DNA from: Sindora glabra
Lineage: Eukaryota > Streptophyta > Magnoliopsida > Fabales > Fabaceae
Length of the DNA: 64,000 bases
Direction: 5' to 3'
Assembly: GCA_020226215.1 (NCBI GenBank)
Contig: CM035234.1
Location: 70,420,763 to 70,484,762, forward strand
The notes under the pieces were generated by a model. It had not been told where the DNA came from, made no database searches, and was given only the letters and a program-made list of their open reading frames with translations. The first letter of the stretch is position 1, and each line of letters begins with the position of its first letter. The position numbers and the translations under genes are program-made. Positions 1-13,049 of the stretch are shown in pieces.

Positions 1-720
1 CTTGGTAAGTTCATTGACAAGCAACAATGTGTTTTTTTAATTGTAATTTGACTTGTTGCATTAGTTACTTTTCAACAGCATTCTTAGTACACTGACTATA
101 GATCCATTCTTTGGAAAAAGAAATGAAAGGCATCTTTATCTTTTTATATTGTATCTGGGAATATGAAGTTGTCAACTCATAAGTTATATTTTTCTCAATT
201 TTTTTATCTTTTCAATTAATTTGCTGGTGTTTCTTTTATTTATTTCCAAAAAAATAGAATTAAAAAATTAATGTTTGTTAGGTTTCTAAAATAACAAATA
301 AAAAATAAAAATTTATCCTAAATTAATAAACAGAGCGAACCAAATTGGAGAATGGGCTTTGGAATTGTTTGCAAAAGTGGCCGTCAATCTGCCGTCTTCT
401 ACAAGCTAGCTCTTCCTTAGCCACAGATTTCATAATTTCACAAAGAAAAACCAACTTTAAGCTATGTTTCCATACATTGAATTCAAAGTCTTTGAAATTA
501 AAAGGCTCCACCACAGTAACCTAATTGGTGTATCATTCTTGTTAAATGGGATATTTAAATTGTTTGTAGAACTTTTTAGTACTGCTGTTTCCAGAAAGTT
601 TATCCCTTAGAAAATTTATATCATCATTTTCCAAGTTTCTTCCAAAGATAATGTTCCGACATTTATTCATATTTATGTAATTTGTTTATAAAATCTTGTA
701 AGATTTTTATCAGAAATTAA
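1..720. repeat. Segmental duplication, copy 1 (pairs with 50826-51530)
   Basis: Non-coding sequence that aligns in the same orientation with 50826-51530 through nearly its whole length, with scattered substitutions and short indels. Both copies open with a 'cttggtaa' stretch, share the motif 'gaatgggctttggaattg' (one base differs in the other copy) and a block ending in a 'catttattcatatttatg' run. Weaker copies of the central block (about 380-660) lie at 57660-57850, 58900-59080 and 60410-60540, and the last part (about 655-760) resembles 31030-31130. A 63-codon open frame on the - strand here is not supported as a gene. Confidence 0.75.
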
Positions 721-1079
721 AAATACTCAATTTTGTGATTCAACTTTAATTTGTTACATTTTTTATGAATATCTTTTCTGCTAAAGTAATATATTTTATT
801 ATAATAAGGCTATATTTGTTTCGTCAAAAAATATCATTTATATGTATATTAATGAATAGTGACATGACACTTGTATTTGTGGTTAAAAAATAATACTTAA
901 ATTCATAATAATATAAGAAAGCAAATTTTTCTTTGAAAAAGAGAGATTTACTTTTCTCAAATTATTTATATTTAATATTAAATAAAAAATTTCCTCCCAC
1001 TGTTACAAAATTGTTTATTAACATCTACTATTTAGCAGATAACATGTTCGAACTTAACGTCGTTATAAATAATTTATAA

Positions 1080-1260
1080 CATCAGTTAACTAACCAATGA
1101 GAAAAAGTAAAATAACATCTATTCCTATATTAATAAAACCATTGTCGTCTTCAATATTAAATCCCATTCTCGCCTTTGCCTTGCCTTGTCTTTCATTCTT
1201 TCCAAATAATATCTACATGAATTGCTTTTTGCCGTCTTCTAGTAATAAATAATAGCACCA
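1080..1260. repeat. Orphan copy of receptor-kinase upstream sequence
   Basis: This stretch resembles the sequence immediately upstream of RLK-A (29345-29450): both carry a 'gttaac...aaccaat' box, a 'gtcgtcttca' or 'gtcatcttca' box, 'aatattaaatc(c/t)cattct', and a 'taataaataata' tail in the same order. A further version lies at 42700-42870. No receptor-kinase coding sequence follows this copy. I read it as the leftover upstream region of a lost family member; it could instead be an unrelated dispersed repeat used by chance upstream of RLK-A. Confidence 0.4.
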
Positions 1261-1589
1261 AACTTAGATAAAATTCTTTAAGTACTTGTCACAAGGTTCT
1301 TTAATAATATCACATGATGCATATAATTATTCTAAACAATTATTATATATTAATAATTAAAATTTAATACTTATAATAACTATTAATGTATATATTATTT
1401 TCTAAAAAATATGATAATTAATGCATATGTTATATTTTGATTGGAAAATCTTATAGCAAGCATGTATCTAAAAATTTTATTTAAGTTTTGTCTTAAATAA
1501 TAATACTTGTCACTAAAAACATTTGGCTCATGTCAGAGGCAGAGCTAGGAATTTTGGCTTAGGGGGTTGAATTGGTTGTAAGTGAGTGA

Positions 1590-2480
1590 CACTACAATAA
1601 TTTGGGGATTTACAAACGACAAAGTCTCGGTCATCTATATAAACTTTTAAAAATTTGATTTAAAAAAGAATTAAAAGAACCTATACAGATAACATTTATT
1701 ATCTGTATAGACATGTGGTCTGTATAGATTAAGCCTATAAAGATGACAAGATCGTCTATCTAGGTGCACCAATTTTTTTTAAAAAAAATTAGAACACCTA
1801 TACAAATGACAATATCATTTGTATAAGCTTGATATATACAGACCACAGGTGTGGTCTGTATAGAGCGAGTCTAAACAAATGACACAATCGTCTATATAGG
1901 TCATCTAATATTTTCTCTATTGAAAATTTTGAGCAGACCTATACAAACCACACTTATATAGATAATATTGTTATCTATATAGATCTAATTTATACAGACC
2001 ACTCATGTGGTTTATATAGAGTTAGCTTATATGAAGGACATTATCATTTGTATAAACCTACTAATATTTTCTCTTGGAAAATTTGGGGGGACCAATATAG
2101 ATGACCTTGTCATCAATATAAGTCTTCTTCCCTAGGAAATATGAAAGGACCTATACAGATGACCTTATCATTTATATAAGCTAACTCTATATAGATCACA
2201 TGTATAGAGTTGGCTTATATAGGTGAAATCATCATCTGTATAGGTTCCCTCATATATTTTTTTAAAAAAACATGGTAGGACCTATACAAATGACATAAGT
2301 CCCCCCAAATTTTCTTCCCCAGTAAATTTAAGAGGACCTATACCAATAGCCATGTTGTTTGTATAAGCCTACTCTATCTAGACCACCCACTTTATATAGA
2401 CCACATGTGTGGTTTGTATAAACTTGGCCTATACAAATAATAATGTCATCTATATAGATCACCCATATATAAGAAGTATA
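1590..2480 (+). repeat. CACTA-1 left terminal repeat and subterminal repeat array
   Basis: After the CACTA terminus the sequence is filled with direct and inverted copies of a short unit of the form 'cctatacagatgac' or its complement 'gtcatctgtatagg', often as back-to-back inverted pairs. Subterminal arrays of this sort are the transposase-binding regions in En/Spm elements (family knowledge). The same unit recurs at 5140-5360 and 13050-13480. Confidence 0.8.
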
Positions 2481-2489
2481 AAATATTTC

Positions 2490-5130
2490 AAACTCTCTAT
2501 TTAAATAATAATACCATACTATTTGTGTAAAAAATTTCCATTAAATATTATTTCACATTCTCAATGGAGAAAAAACTTTTATTTTTATTTTTTAACTTAT
2601 TTGATTATATAAAAATTAATCATTTAAAAGTAGCTTTGTAATCAAATTTATTTTAAGATAAAAATTAAGAATAAAAATTTTTCATTAAAAAACAATGATT
2701 AATTAGTATTATCTATTATAAAATATCAAATTATAATTATTTTTAAGTTAATTATTTATAGCTAGCTATTTTTAAAATTATTTCTTATGCAAAATCATTT
2801 TAAAAGATATTTTATCATTTGAATAATCTTGAAATTCAAAGGAATGAAGTAAATTAAAAAACAAAATCTTTTTTAAAATTATTTTGTGTAGGAAATAATT
2901 TCAAATATAATTGATTACCATTATTATTTTGTATCAGTGCACTAAAAAATGATTATAATTAATGTTTAATCATCATATTTCGAAGTAAAAATATTATTTT
3001 CATTTCTTACTCTAGCATTAATATTGGTTGTAAAGTTAAGTTTCAAAGGTTAAATGTGTATAAGTGCATTGAAAAAATTAATAGCACAAACCTTTTTTTG
3101 CCATTAAGCATTTGAATGAAAAAAAAATAGTAAATAAGAAAGTAATTTAACTCAAAATATTTATTGAACATTAATATAATTATTAGGTATCTCCATAGTA
3201 CATAGTGATAGGAATGATAATGAAGTAGAGTTGGAGCATATCAACTTTTTTTAATCCATATCTAATTATCAAAGATAATATATCAACTTTTGCCATACCC
3301 CTTTATTAAGAATAATATTTGTCTCATCATGATATTTCACAATGTTCCATAGGAGTTAAAACTACTTAATATTTTCTACAAAAAAAAAAATTACTTAACA
3401 TAGTTTGAAAGATACATCTTTTGATTTTAATAATGTGCACTAAATATTTCTACTTATATTAGGATGGAGGTTGACAAGTTTCCCTTTCTATTTATACTAT
3501 GAATAAATTTATTTAATAAAATTTATTGATATATTTTTTATATATTTTCCAACATTGTATTTTAAATCTTTGAATCTAAGAAAGAGCTAATAAAGATCTT
3601 TTTTCTTTTGAAAAATATAAGAGCAAAACAATCAATACATTGATATTGAAAGGTAAAAAATTATTTTAATATATCATCTCTAAATTCAATGGAATTCTTA
3701 AGTATAAGAAAAAGTTTAGCCAAGTAAATTTTTTTTTGTTTAATCATTTTTTTATGATTAATACAATATATAAAGACTCTTACTACAAATATACAGTAAT
3801 TGAGGTTTTTTAGAATAATTTCTTTACTAAGTTGAAGATCTAATTAAATTAAATTATTTTACTATATATTATACATTTCAATTCTTATATCACATTTAAA
3901 AAAATAATTTTAAATCTAATTATAATTATAAAATAGATATTATGTATTAAATTTTAATAATTTCATATTTTTTTATTAAATATTAAAATTAATTTTAAAT
4001 TAATTGAGATTTCATTTAGGTTTATGTTTGGTTCCACTTTTTTTATCTATTTTTTTATATATTTATCTTTATATTCACCTAACTATTTAATGTTCATATG
4101 TCAATATCATTAACATACATATATATAATGAATAATTTTTATTGTAAAGTAATTTAATATAATTGAAAATTTTAATTTAATCAATTAAGTATATATTTTT
4201 CCATGTTCATTTACTATACAATTTACTGGTTATTTCTCTTTATTTTAATTGATTCATTACACATTTTTCTTTTTCTTTTCTACATTCACTCTCACTGTAT
4301 ATAATTTAGATACTAAGTTTAGAAATAATTAAATTTGTATGAAACTATTTAAATAAGTTTTATATCTAATTTAATTTAATTCTAATTTTAATTCTTATAT
4401 TATCCTACAACACACCATTATGGGTCCTTTTCTTTTTTTCTTCACTCTACTACATTCTTTTTTACATATTAATAGCTAATACCATTAAATGGTACATATA
4501 TGATGTCATATATTTACATTTATTATGAACGGATATTTTTAATATTTTAAAAATAAATGTATTAATGCATCAATTTAAATAATTAATTATATAATCTATT
4601 TAATGAAAGTGTTTAAAAGTTAAAATTAATTTTTTTTATTTTTTTCAATGCATTTGTGATATCAAATTTTCAAGTATAATATTTTCACATAAATATATAT
4701 TAAATGAAAATTCTTCAAGCATTCATTGTTGCACTCCTTTTCATTAAACAAATTTTTATTTATGTCATTACATAATTTTTCTATTTTCTCTTGTTTACTT
4801 TTGTTATTTACAATTTAAATGTAAATATCTCTAGATCATAATAATATAATATAATATAAATTTTAATCATAAAAATATTTTAAACACCCTAAAAAATCCA
4901 ATTGCTTCATTTTTTTAAATTTTCTCTATTGTATGTTTTATTTTTCAATAAGTTTAAATTTTAATTTAATTGGATTATTTTTGTATATTTTATATTATTT
5001 AATTATTGTACCATGCAAAGTTAATTCATTTTAAATCTAAATATAAAATTATAAATAAATACAATAAATTAAATTCTAATATTTTATAATTTTTTTGCAC
5101 ATTTTGCATAAAGATAGAAATCCCTAAATT
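2490..5130. other. AT-rich stretch inside CACTA-1, no gene seen
   Basis: About 2.6 kb of very AT-rich sequence with no convincing coding region and none of the CACTA-1 subterminal units. It lies between two blocks of those units (1680-2480 and 5140-5360), so it looks like an insertion into, or an expansion of, the left end of the element. I could not find terminal repeats or a target duplication for it. Confidence 0.4.
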
Positions 5131-5394
5131 CAACCCTATGTTGACAACAAAATGTCATCTGTATAGGGCTGAATTATGTGGGGGAAGAGTGGTGTGCATT
5201 TGAGAAATTTCGACCACCTATTGAGACGACTTAGGGGTAATACAGATGACACGTGTCTTCTGTATGAGCACACTTGGTCAATTGATGCATGTGCCCTTCA
5301 TTAAGGGCAATGCAGATGACCGAATGAGCAACAAAGATGACATGTATTATCTGTATTGCCCCTTGGTATTTAACCCATTCTAGCGCCCTTCCCC

Positions 5395-5560
5395 CTCCCC
5401 CCCCATTTTGGCTACTCTAACTATTGTTCTCTCTTCCTCCCTTCTCTCCTTCAACATGTTGTGCTTCAAGGTGAGTTCTTCCTCTTTTCTTTAAATCTTC
5501 TTTATGTTTTTTATTTTGTTTAGTGATTTCTATACATAGTTTGTTATAAAATTGTAGATT
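5395..5560 (+). promoter_or_regulatory. Possible transposase 5' leader and first splice donor in CACTA-1
   Basis: Following the inner subterminal block is a C-rich then CT-rich tract (5390-5460) and 'cttcaaggtgagttc' near 5466, which matches a plant exon-intron donor (AAG/GTGAGT). Pyrimidine-rich leaders with an early intron are common upstream of En/Spm transposase genes. Position and composition support this; no transcript evidence is available. Confidence 0.3.
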
Positions 5561-6445
5561 ATACATTTGGGTCTAAGTTGAATGGCTTCAAATAATTACA
5601 TTTAACTTTAAATACATATTATATGATGAATTTTTCCTCTTCTTAACATTGTATTTAGTATAATATCAACAAAATTCATTATGTAACTAAATTTTATGTA
5701 TTTTTAATAAATTTTAAATTATAAAATATATTTTCAAATAAATGAAATCATTGTCATTTATAATATCTCCAAATAATAAAGTTTATTTATAAAATAAATT
5801 TGATATAAATATATTATACATGCATTTTTACATTTATTTGGATTGTTGAATGAAATTAATAAATGATTGGTGTATTTACTATTATATTTGCCAAATGATA
5901 TTAACATAGTGATTTATATTAGTGTGATGATATTTTACCATATTTTAATGCTTTATTGTGTAGATTAGTACAATTAATATTTTGTACAATTTCATATATT
6001 TATTAGGTTAATTGTAGTATGAGTTAGGTAGAAAATACAATGATGAAATTTATACAGAAGTTCACAAAAATGTAAAATGTCCCATGATGCAAAATTTTAA
6101 GTAACCCTTCCAACCATTTAAAAAATAAATGATAAAACTACTTGATGACAAATGTACATAAATTACTAGTCTAGCAACCTCCCCTATGTAAAATATATTC
6201 TCTTACTATAAGATAAAAATTACCAAACAAGTTAAATGTAATTCTAATATATTATTAATATAAAATATATTATATTATGAATAAATAAAAAGAAGATACA
6301 ATTTAATAATATAAATATTGAAAGGCTATTGATATATTGGAAAATTTAAGAATAAAATTAAGAATAAAAATACATCAATATAGTTTAAAATTTTTAACAT
6401 ATTGAAAGGTTATTAATATATCCTAATAAATTAAGAACAAACCAC

Positions 6446-6557
6446 ATTCATATTTAAAAACTATTAGTAAAATATTCATATAAAATTTAAGAAAATACCA
6501 TATTCATATTTAAAAACTATTAGTAAAATATTCATATAAAAATTTAAGAAAATAAAA
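6446..6557. repeat. Two-copy 56-bp tandem duplication in CACTA-1
   Basis: 'attcatatttaaaaac' begins at 6446 and again at 6502, and the copies continue as near-identical sequence for about 55 bp each. It lies in the AT-rich region upstream of the transposase relic. Confidence 0.7.
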
Positions 6558-6939
6558 TTTTAAAAATGTCTTAGTTTAGAATATTCATTAGAATTTTACA
6601 ATTTATATAGACCACTATTTTGAATTACTGTAAAGATATTGATAATTTACCAAAAATACCATAAATGTTTTTAAATATGTTTGTTGAATGTTGTCATTTA
6701 ATAGTGTAATCTATATGTTCTGGTCATTGTCAAAACTACTGTAATGAAAAATCACATCATGTTAAGTTTGAAATATATTTGCACTATAACCTTAGACCTG
6801 TTCAAGAGTTAGTTGATCTTCTTAAATGAACCAACCCTTAAATTGTCCAGAGAATATGGATAGTTTGAGATATGTCCTTTAGTTATTATGCTAACTTTAT
6901 CTACTTGTTATTTCACTTTATTGAAATTTCTTTCTTTTC

Positions 6940-6997
6940 CATTATTCTCTAGGTGTGTACTTTATCAATGTATAGTATACACACTTGGAGAATAATG
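6940..6997 (+). other. Stem-loop upstream of CACTA-1 transposase
   Basis: The left arm 6940-6960 pairs with the right arm 6975-6997 over about 20 bp around a loop of about 14 nt. The flanks ('gttcaagagttagttg' upstream; 'aagatgctat' downstream) match those around a hairpin at the same place in CACTA-2 (26165-26214), while the loop-proximal arms differ in sequence but still pair. It lies about 200 nt before the transposase start. Function unknown; it could be a structural, regulatory or recombination element. Confidence 0.6.
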
Positions 6998-7193
6998 GCA
7001 AGATGCTATTGAAATTTTATCATTTGTGAAACGCATTGTAGATAAGTGGAAAAAATAATTGGAGGAATATCCTGAATAGGATAGGGCCTTATTTGTTTGA
7101 ATTGGAATGATAAGGTAGATTTAGGGCACATAACAAACATGCATGCATAATTGAATTGTATAATGACTTGTGACCTTGTAGGCTAGTTACACC

Positions 7194-10100
7194 ATGTTTG
7201 TTGACAAAAGCTAAATAAATCTACAAGATCGATTATCTGATGCATACTAGAATGGTGCTATTGCATTTATGGATAGTGCTAGAAAATTTGTCAATGACAA
7301 GGGGATGGTAAGATGTCCATACAAAAAGTGTTTGAATGTGTTGGACCAAACATTGGAGATTATGGAGGCACACCTAATAAACAATAGATTTGATCCATCA
7401 AACATGAACTGGGTCCATCACGGTGAAGGATATGCATCTAGGGCCAAGGTTATGTGTGGAGCACTTGCTAATAATGTTAATGATACAATTGATATCATAC
7501 ATGACTTTATTAGCCCTTATGCCACTAATAAAGTAGATAACAATGATAAAGTTCAAAATGAGGACACTTTGGAGGGGGACACATCTTACAAACAAGCCTT
7601 TGATAACCTATTTACAAAAGTTGAAACAAAATTATACCTCGATTGCATAACATTTTCTTCTCTAAACTTCATAGTTAAGCTCATGCATCTGAAGGTACTT
7701 CATAAATGGACGAATAAATCATTCGACTCCCTATAAAAATTATTAAATTAGGCACTACTGAAGGATAACAAATTTCCTGAGTCACATTATAATACAAGGA
7801 AATGGCTTAATAAGTTAGGATTAGGGTATAAATTAATTCATGTCTATAAGTATGACTATGTGCTTTTTTGGGAAAAGCATGCTGAGGATGAGATCTGTCT
7901 AATTTATGGGGAGAGTTAGTGAATCAATAAAATTCAAAAGGGAAAAAAGTTCCTTAAAAGATGTTACGATATTTTCCATTGACCCCTAGGTTAAAATGGT
8001 TATACAATTCGAGGCACATGGCAAAAGATATGATATGGCATCAAATAGAATGATTCACTAAAGATAGGGTTTTATGACATCCTGTTGATTGGGAAGCCTG
8101 GTAGGATTTTGATAAAAGGTATCTTGATTTCTTAGCAAAGTCAAGGAATTTATAGTTGGGTTTGAGTACGGATAGATTCAATCTTTTTAGTGACATGAGC
8201 TTGTCTTATAGCATATGGCCTATTGTGATGACCACCTACAATTTGTCACCTTGGCTTTGTATAAAAGAGTCATTTTTCATGTTAACACTACTAATCCTTA
8301 GGCCACAATCTCTAAGAAAAGACATAGATGTCTTCTTAAGACTGCTTGTCAAAGAATTGAAATAATTATGGAAGATTGGAGTTAAAACCCAAGATACTGC
8401 TACGAATAACCTGTTTAAGATATGAGCGGCATTAATGTGGACCGTGAATGACTTTCTTGCTCAAAGTAGTTTGTTAGGTTGGAGTACACAAGGGTATAAA
8501 GCATGTCCTACCTATGATGAAAACATGCTATCAATGTAGATTAGAGGAAAATTGCTTATGTTAGTCATTGTTGATTCTTTCCAAGGAGCCATAACTAGCA
8601 AAATAGTAAAGACTTTGATGGAAAGACTAAAAGGAAAGCCCTTCAGAGATGATTTACTAATAATATAATCATGGACTAGTTAAGTAAAGTATGTTAGAGA
8701 GTGCCTAGAAAACATATGTAGTGGGGTGGAGTTAAGCAAAAGAGAAGTATAGATGAACTTAATTGGAGTAAGAAGAGTGTCTTCTTCGAACTTCCATACT
8801 GGCCCACAATGATCTTAAGGCATAACATTAATGTGATTTGCATTGAGAAAAATGTATATGACAACATTGTAGGTACACTCCTAGACATTGAACATAAATC
8901 AAAGAACACAGACAATGCAAGGTGTGACCTAGCTGATAGGAATATAAGGCTAAAATTGCACTTATACAAGGAGAGGGGGAGGTGGATGAAACCACATCCT
9001 AGATACACACTTAGTTAGAATGATCAATATCAATTTTTTTAGTTCATTAAAAATATGAAGTTTCTTGATAGGTTTGATAGAAATCTAAGAAAGAATGTGG
9101 TTGACAATGACACTAAGATCAAGGTGTTAGAGTCCCATGACTATCATATAATTATGTAATGATTGTTGGCACCTGTAGTGTGAGTATTTCTGCTAAAATA
9201 GTTAGCACTACCAATTGTTAAGTTGCGCAATTACTTTAACCAAATCTCTACAAGAACTTTAAACAAGCAAGATGTGAAGCAAGCTAAGGAAGATATTGTA
9301 TTTACCCTTCAGCATTCTTTAACATAATGGTCTACTTAATGATCCATTTACCTAAAGAAGCACTATTGAAGGGTCCTATTCATTTTAGATGGATATATCC
9401 TTATGAGAGATATATAAAAAAGCTGAAAGAGTATGTTAGGAATCGTGCTTAGCTTGAAGGTTCTATCATTGAAGGGTATGTTATAGATGAGGCATTGACA
9501 TTTTGTTATATATATCTACAAAGGGTGGAAAAAAAATTCAACCAACCTCATCTTAACTAGGATATAGCCAATGTGAGCATAGAAAGGCAATTATTGATTT
9601 TTAAATCTCAATGTCAACCTATCAGTAAAAAGCACATTATTTACTTAGACAAGAGGGATTGAGATACAACAATATGGTACATCCTCAACAATTGTCTAAA
9701 AATTCAAATTTATTTAGAGTAAGCCCCTTAAACTATTTTTGTATTGCATCCAGTTTATTCTAGTTCCTAATGAGCCTCTTGTATTATGTAGTGAACATAG
9801 ACGACAATTACAAGCAAGTGGTTGCTAGAACATTGAATACTTGCAGAAAACCTAGTTTCCTTCATGGTTTTACTCGAAGGTAATTCTTTATCATATTCAT
9901 TACAACCTAATGTTGCATAATTTTATTTTATACTTGAGTTATTATTGTTCACTTTGAAAAATTGTATAGATTTACCACTTTTATAAGAATGGATCCTTTG
10001 AGGTGACTAACAAGTTGTTGTCTTTAGCTTTTAGGCTAGGCTTCATGGTTATGTCATGTTTAGTGTGTGTAGTAAATAAAGTTCATTTCATAACTTCTTC

Positions 10101-10740
10101 TCAAGACACAAACCATAAGATGTAGAACAATGGGGTTTCTGTGTTTGGAATAGAAAATAACACATTTTATAGTATTTTAGAGGAAGTCATAAAGTTAAGT
10201 TATTTACATAACTACTTTGTGACTCTCTTTAAATGTAAATGGTATGACACCGAAGGTAGAAAAAAGAAAATTATCACAGACAAAAATATAACAAGCAATT
10301 CTATTAGTGCTTAGTGGTACAGAAATGATCTATATATACTTGCATCTCAAGCACAACAAGTTTTCTACATTGATGATCCTTTCAATGGACCAAACTAGCG
10401 AGTTGTGAATAATATAGTGCATCATGATGTATGGGATGTTCCTGATGATGATAATATTAGTGCCAATAATGTATCCTATTTGTAAGGTGATAACTTCACA
10501 AATTTTACCCTTACAGTAAATCTTGGAGATTTTACCTTGATTACTTCATAGGATTAGAATCACGATCCTCATTCTGTTTCATCTTCTAGAAATGTTCATC
10601 TTGCTTCACAAATGTATGACAACTTTATAAATGATGATGATAATATAAAAGATCAAACCACTGGGGATTACATAAAAGAGGAGAGTTTAGAGTCTAATGA
10701 TAATAACTTAACTAATGAAAAGGAAATGACCTTGCACTAA
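7194..10740 (+). pseudogene. TNP2-type CACTA transposase, decayed
   Basis: The ATG at 7194 corresponds to the start of the better-preserved copy in CACTA-2. Domain order matches plant En/Spm TNP2 transposases: a transposase-associated N-terminal domain (7269-7736; cysteines in RCPYKKC), a link region with KWLNKLGLGY (about 7790-7830), the TNP2 core (about 8150-9010; GLSTDRFNLF, SYSIWPIVMTTYNLSPWLC, later MILRHNINVICIEKN), a DUF4218-like part (about 9130-9540; RWIYPYERYIKKLKEYVRN, EALTFCYIY) and a DUF4216-like part (about 10080-10490; ASQAQQVFYIDDP), ending in an acidic tail with a stop at 10738-10740. Many in-frame stops, mostly at former Trp, Gln or Arg codons, plus frameshifts (also stops at codons 7 and 19) make it non-functional. 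The family cuts and pastes CACTA elements in the nucleus. Confidence 0.88.
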
Positions 10741-10937
10741 TTACTTAACAACTTTGGATTTTGTACTAAGTATCATTTGTAACCAACTGCACTAATTATT
10801 TCTAAATAACTCATTCTCTACATATAAATGTAATTTATTGTAGAAGGATGAAATATTTTTTTATCATAAGTATTACTTACTTATTATCATAATAACTATT
10901 ATGTGTGTTTGATTATGTATAAAAATGCTCGATAGTC

Positions 10938-12780
10938 ATGATTGATGTTATGTCACACTACCATGGAGGAGACGGTGGACATGACTTACCACCAGACCCC
11001 ACTTGTATCCCCTCTCAGTGTGAGACAAGTGAAATTGATTATACTCAAGTATTTTACTTTATATATATTTTTTTACAAATATATGTTCTTAACAGCGTTT
11101 TGATTTGAAAGCTACATCAAGTCGACAATATTGCAACAAATTAAGGTCCTTAATCCTTCACCAAAAAATACAAAAAAATAATGGGAGGCCATTGCTTATG
11201 TACTTTGATAAGATGATTACATGGCAGGCAATTAGTCCCCATTCAAAGCATTTTGCACATAATATAAGAGTGCTAGTCAGGTAGCATTTTGATTCTTTCC
11301 ATAAAAATAGGAGGCAAGTGCTCAAGGAGCAGTAAGAATGTGTTATGCAGGGAGTTTGTGTAAGTACTATGATATATTTTTGATAATATTTTTTATTTAA
11401 TATTGAGATTGATGAAAATAGTAAATAAAACATTTTTTCACATATTCCAATGTAATCCTATTTTGAATTTGTGAATGTTGAGCTTGAGGAGTCAGGATAC
11501 ATGAGCATGGGTATCCAGTGGACAGTAACTGATCAATACAAAGATTAGTCTATGCTCCACTAGCATTTCTTGCAACATGGTGATCAGGATGACATTCTAA
11601 TCTTAGTAGTGCCAGGCAAGCTTGTCTTGTTGATATCTCAACAAATTATTAGGATAGGTTATATATATACTTTGATAGTAATGAGCATAGGCTAAGGTTG
11701 AAGTACAATTAGTTACCATTTTTTATATTTGATTTGTTTGCCTTCTAATCACAAATATTTTGGTTTAAATGTGCAAGAGCTATCCAAAAGAAATTCAAAG
11801 AACATGTTAAAAAAGTTATACAATGATCATGATGGATCAAAGTTTATTGTGGCGATATGATATGATAAGGTATTTTAACATAACATTTCTACATGGTGCT
11901 ATTGTCCAAAGTCTTACTAATTATTACTAATTGTTAATATCATGTTTTGAAATTGATATAGAGAAATAAGGACATAGGTGAATTGTAGTCGATGATGGAG
12001 AATTTTTGTGAGCGTCATACATATTATACAAGGGAGTGGGTGCATCTGGATGCTTAGATTACTTACATAAGTAATTACTTTCTTATTAAATAATTTTGAT
12101 TCCTGTATGAAAGTTTTTTCATTGAAACTATATGTTTATGTTCAAAAAATCAAGGCCAAGATGCTGGAATTGGTCACCTATCAATCTTCACAGTCCAATG
12201 CTTCCTCCAATAGCTCCCTAGTAGGTTCACTCAATGTTGATGAGCCTACTATTGCTGATAAGGTGTTTGGTACTTGCCAAAGGCATAGAAAAGCAATTGG
12301 TTGTGTGTTTACTACAATGACATATGACATTAGCAATAGTAGTTCATCCATTGCAACATTTCCTTCGAGGCCACAATAGGATGCAACATTTATGGAAGAG
12401 GTGCAGACCTATATCACCAAGACTTAGCAAGCTTTAGCTAGCATAGATAAGTGTATTCGTTATCATGATGAGTTGCAATAGAAGAACCATACTCTCCTTG
12501 AGGGCATACATGCATGCTACTTTATAGTCTATGGGATTTTCTCTCCCTCCGCTCGAGATGCCATCAGCTCCTTCTAGATGAAAATCCCTTGATTGAGAGT
12601 ACCATCCAGATTTGCTTTTGAATTGCCATCTACTTCATAACATCCCTTGACTCTCCAGCAGTAGTGACCCTCACCCTAATCCTAGCCACAACTGCACCCA
12701 CCTCCACCCCGGTTGTGATATCTACCTTCAAACGATAGAGAGGACAATGATAATGATGGCAACGAGGACTATTATTTTAG
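10938..12780 (+). pseudogene. Second gene of CACTA-1 (Transposase_24-like), decayed
   Basis: Downstream of TNP2 in the same direction, in the place where plant CACTA elements carry a second multi-exon gene whose product is annotated as putative transposase / Transposase_24. Readable pieces are an N-terminal HGGDGGHDLPPDP stretch from the ATG at 10938, a middle segment with DGSKFIV (about 11830-11850), a C-terminal part from about 12140 (MLELVTYQSSQSNASSN, then LNVDEPTIADKVFG) and an acidic tail near 12740-12770 (DNDNDGNEDYY). Apparent introns separate the pieces, and stops interrupt the last exon. The assignment rests on position and the C-terminal pattern, so it is less secure than TNP2. Confidence 0.65.
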
Positions 12781-13049
12781 ATATTTTGTATCATATAAAT
12801 TTGTTTTGATACTTTATAGTATGTATGTATGTATGTGAATTACTTGCTTTATTATATATTTTTTAGAGTTAGTTTATATTTCATTTATTTTTACAACTGA
12901 TTATGTTAGATAATTATTAATATCTCCAAATTTAAAAAATCATTATCATTTTATTTTAGTTATTTGTAAATAACTAAGCATGAACACAAGTGTAAAAAAT
13001 AACTAAATATGATATGTTAAAAAATCATGAGCCCACATAAAATTTTGTT

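Noticed and set aside
323..514. 63-codon open frame on the - strand
   Set aside because: It lies in a segmental duplication, shows no domain, and the aligned sequence at 51150-51360 does not support a conserved protein.
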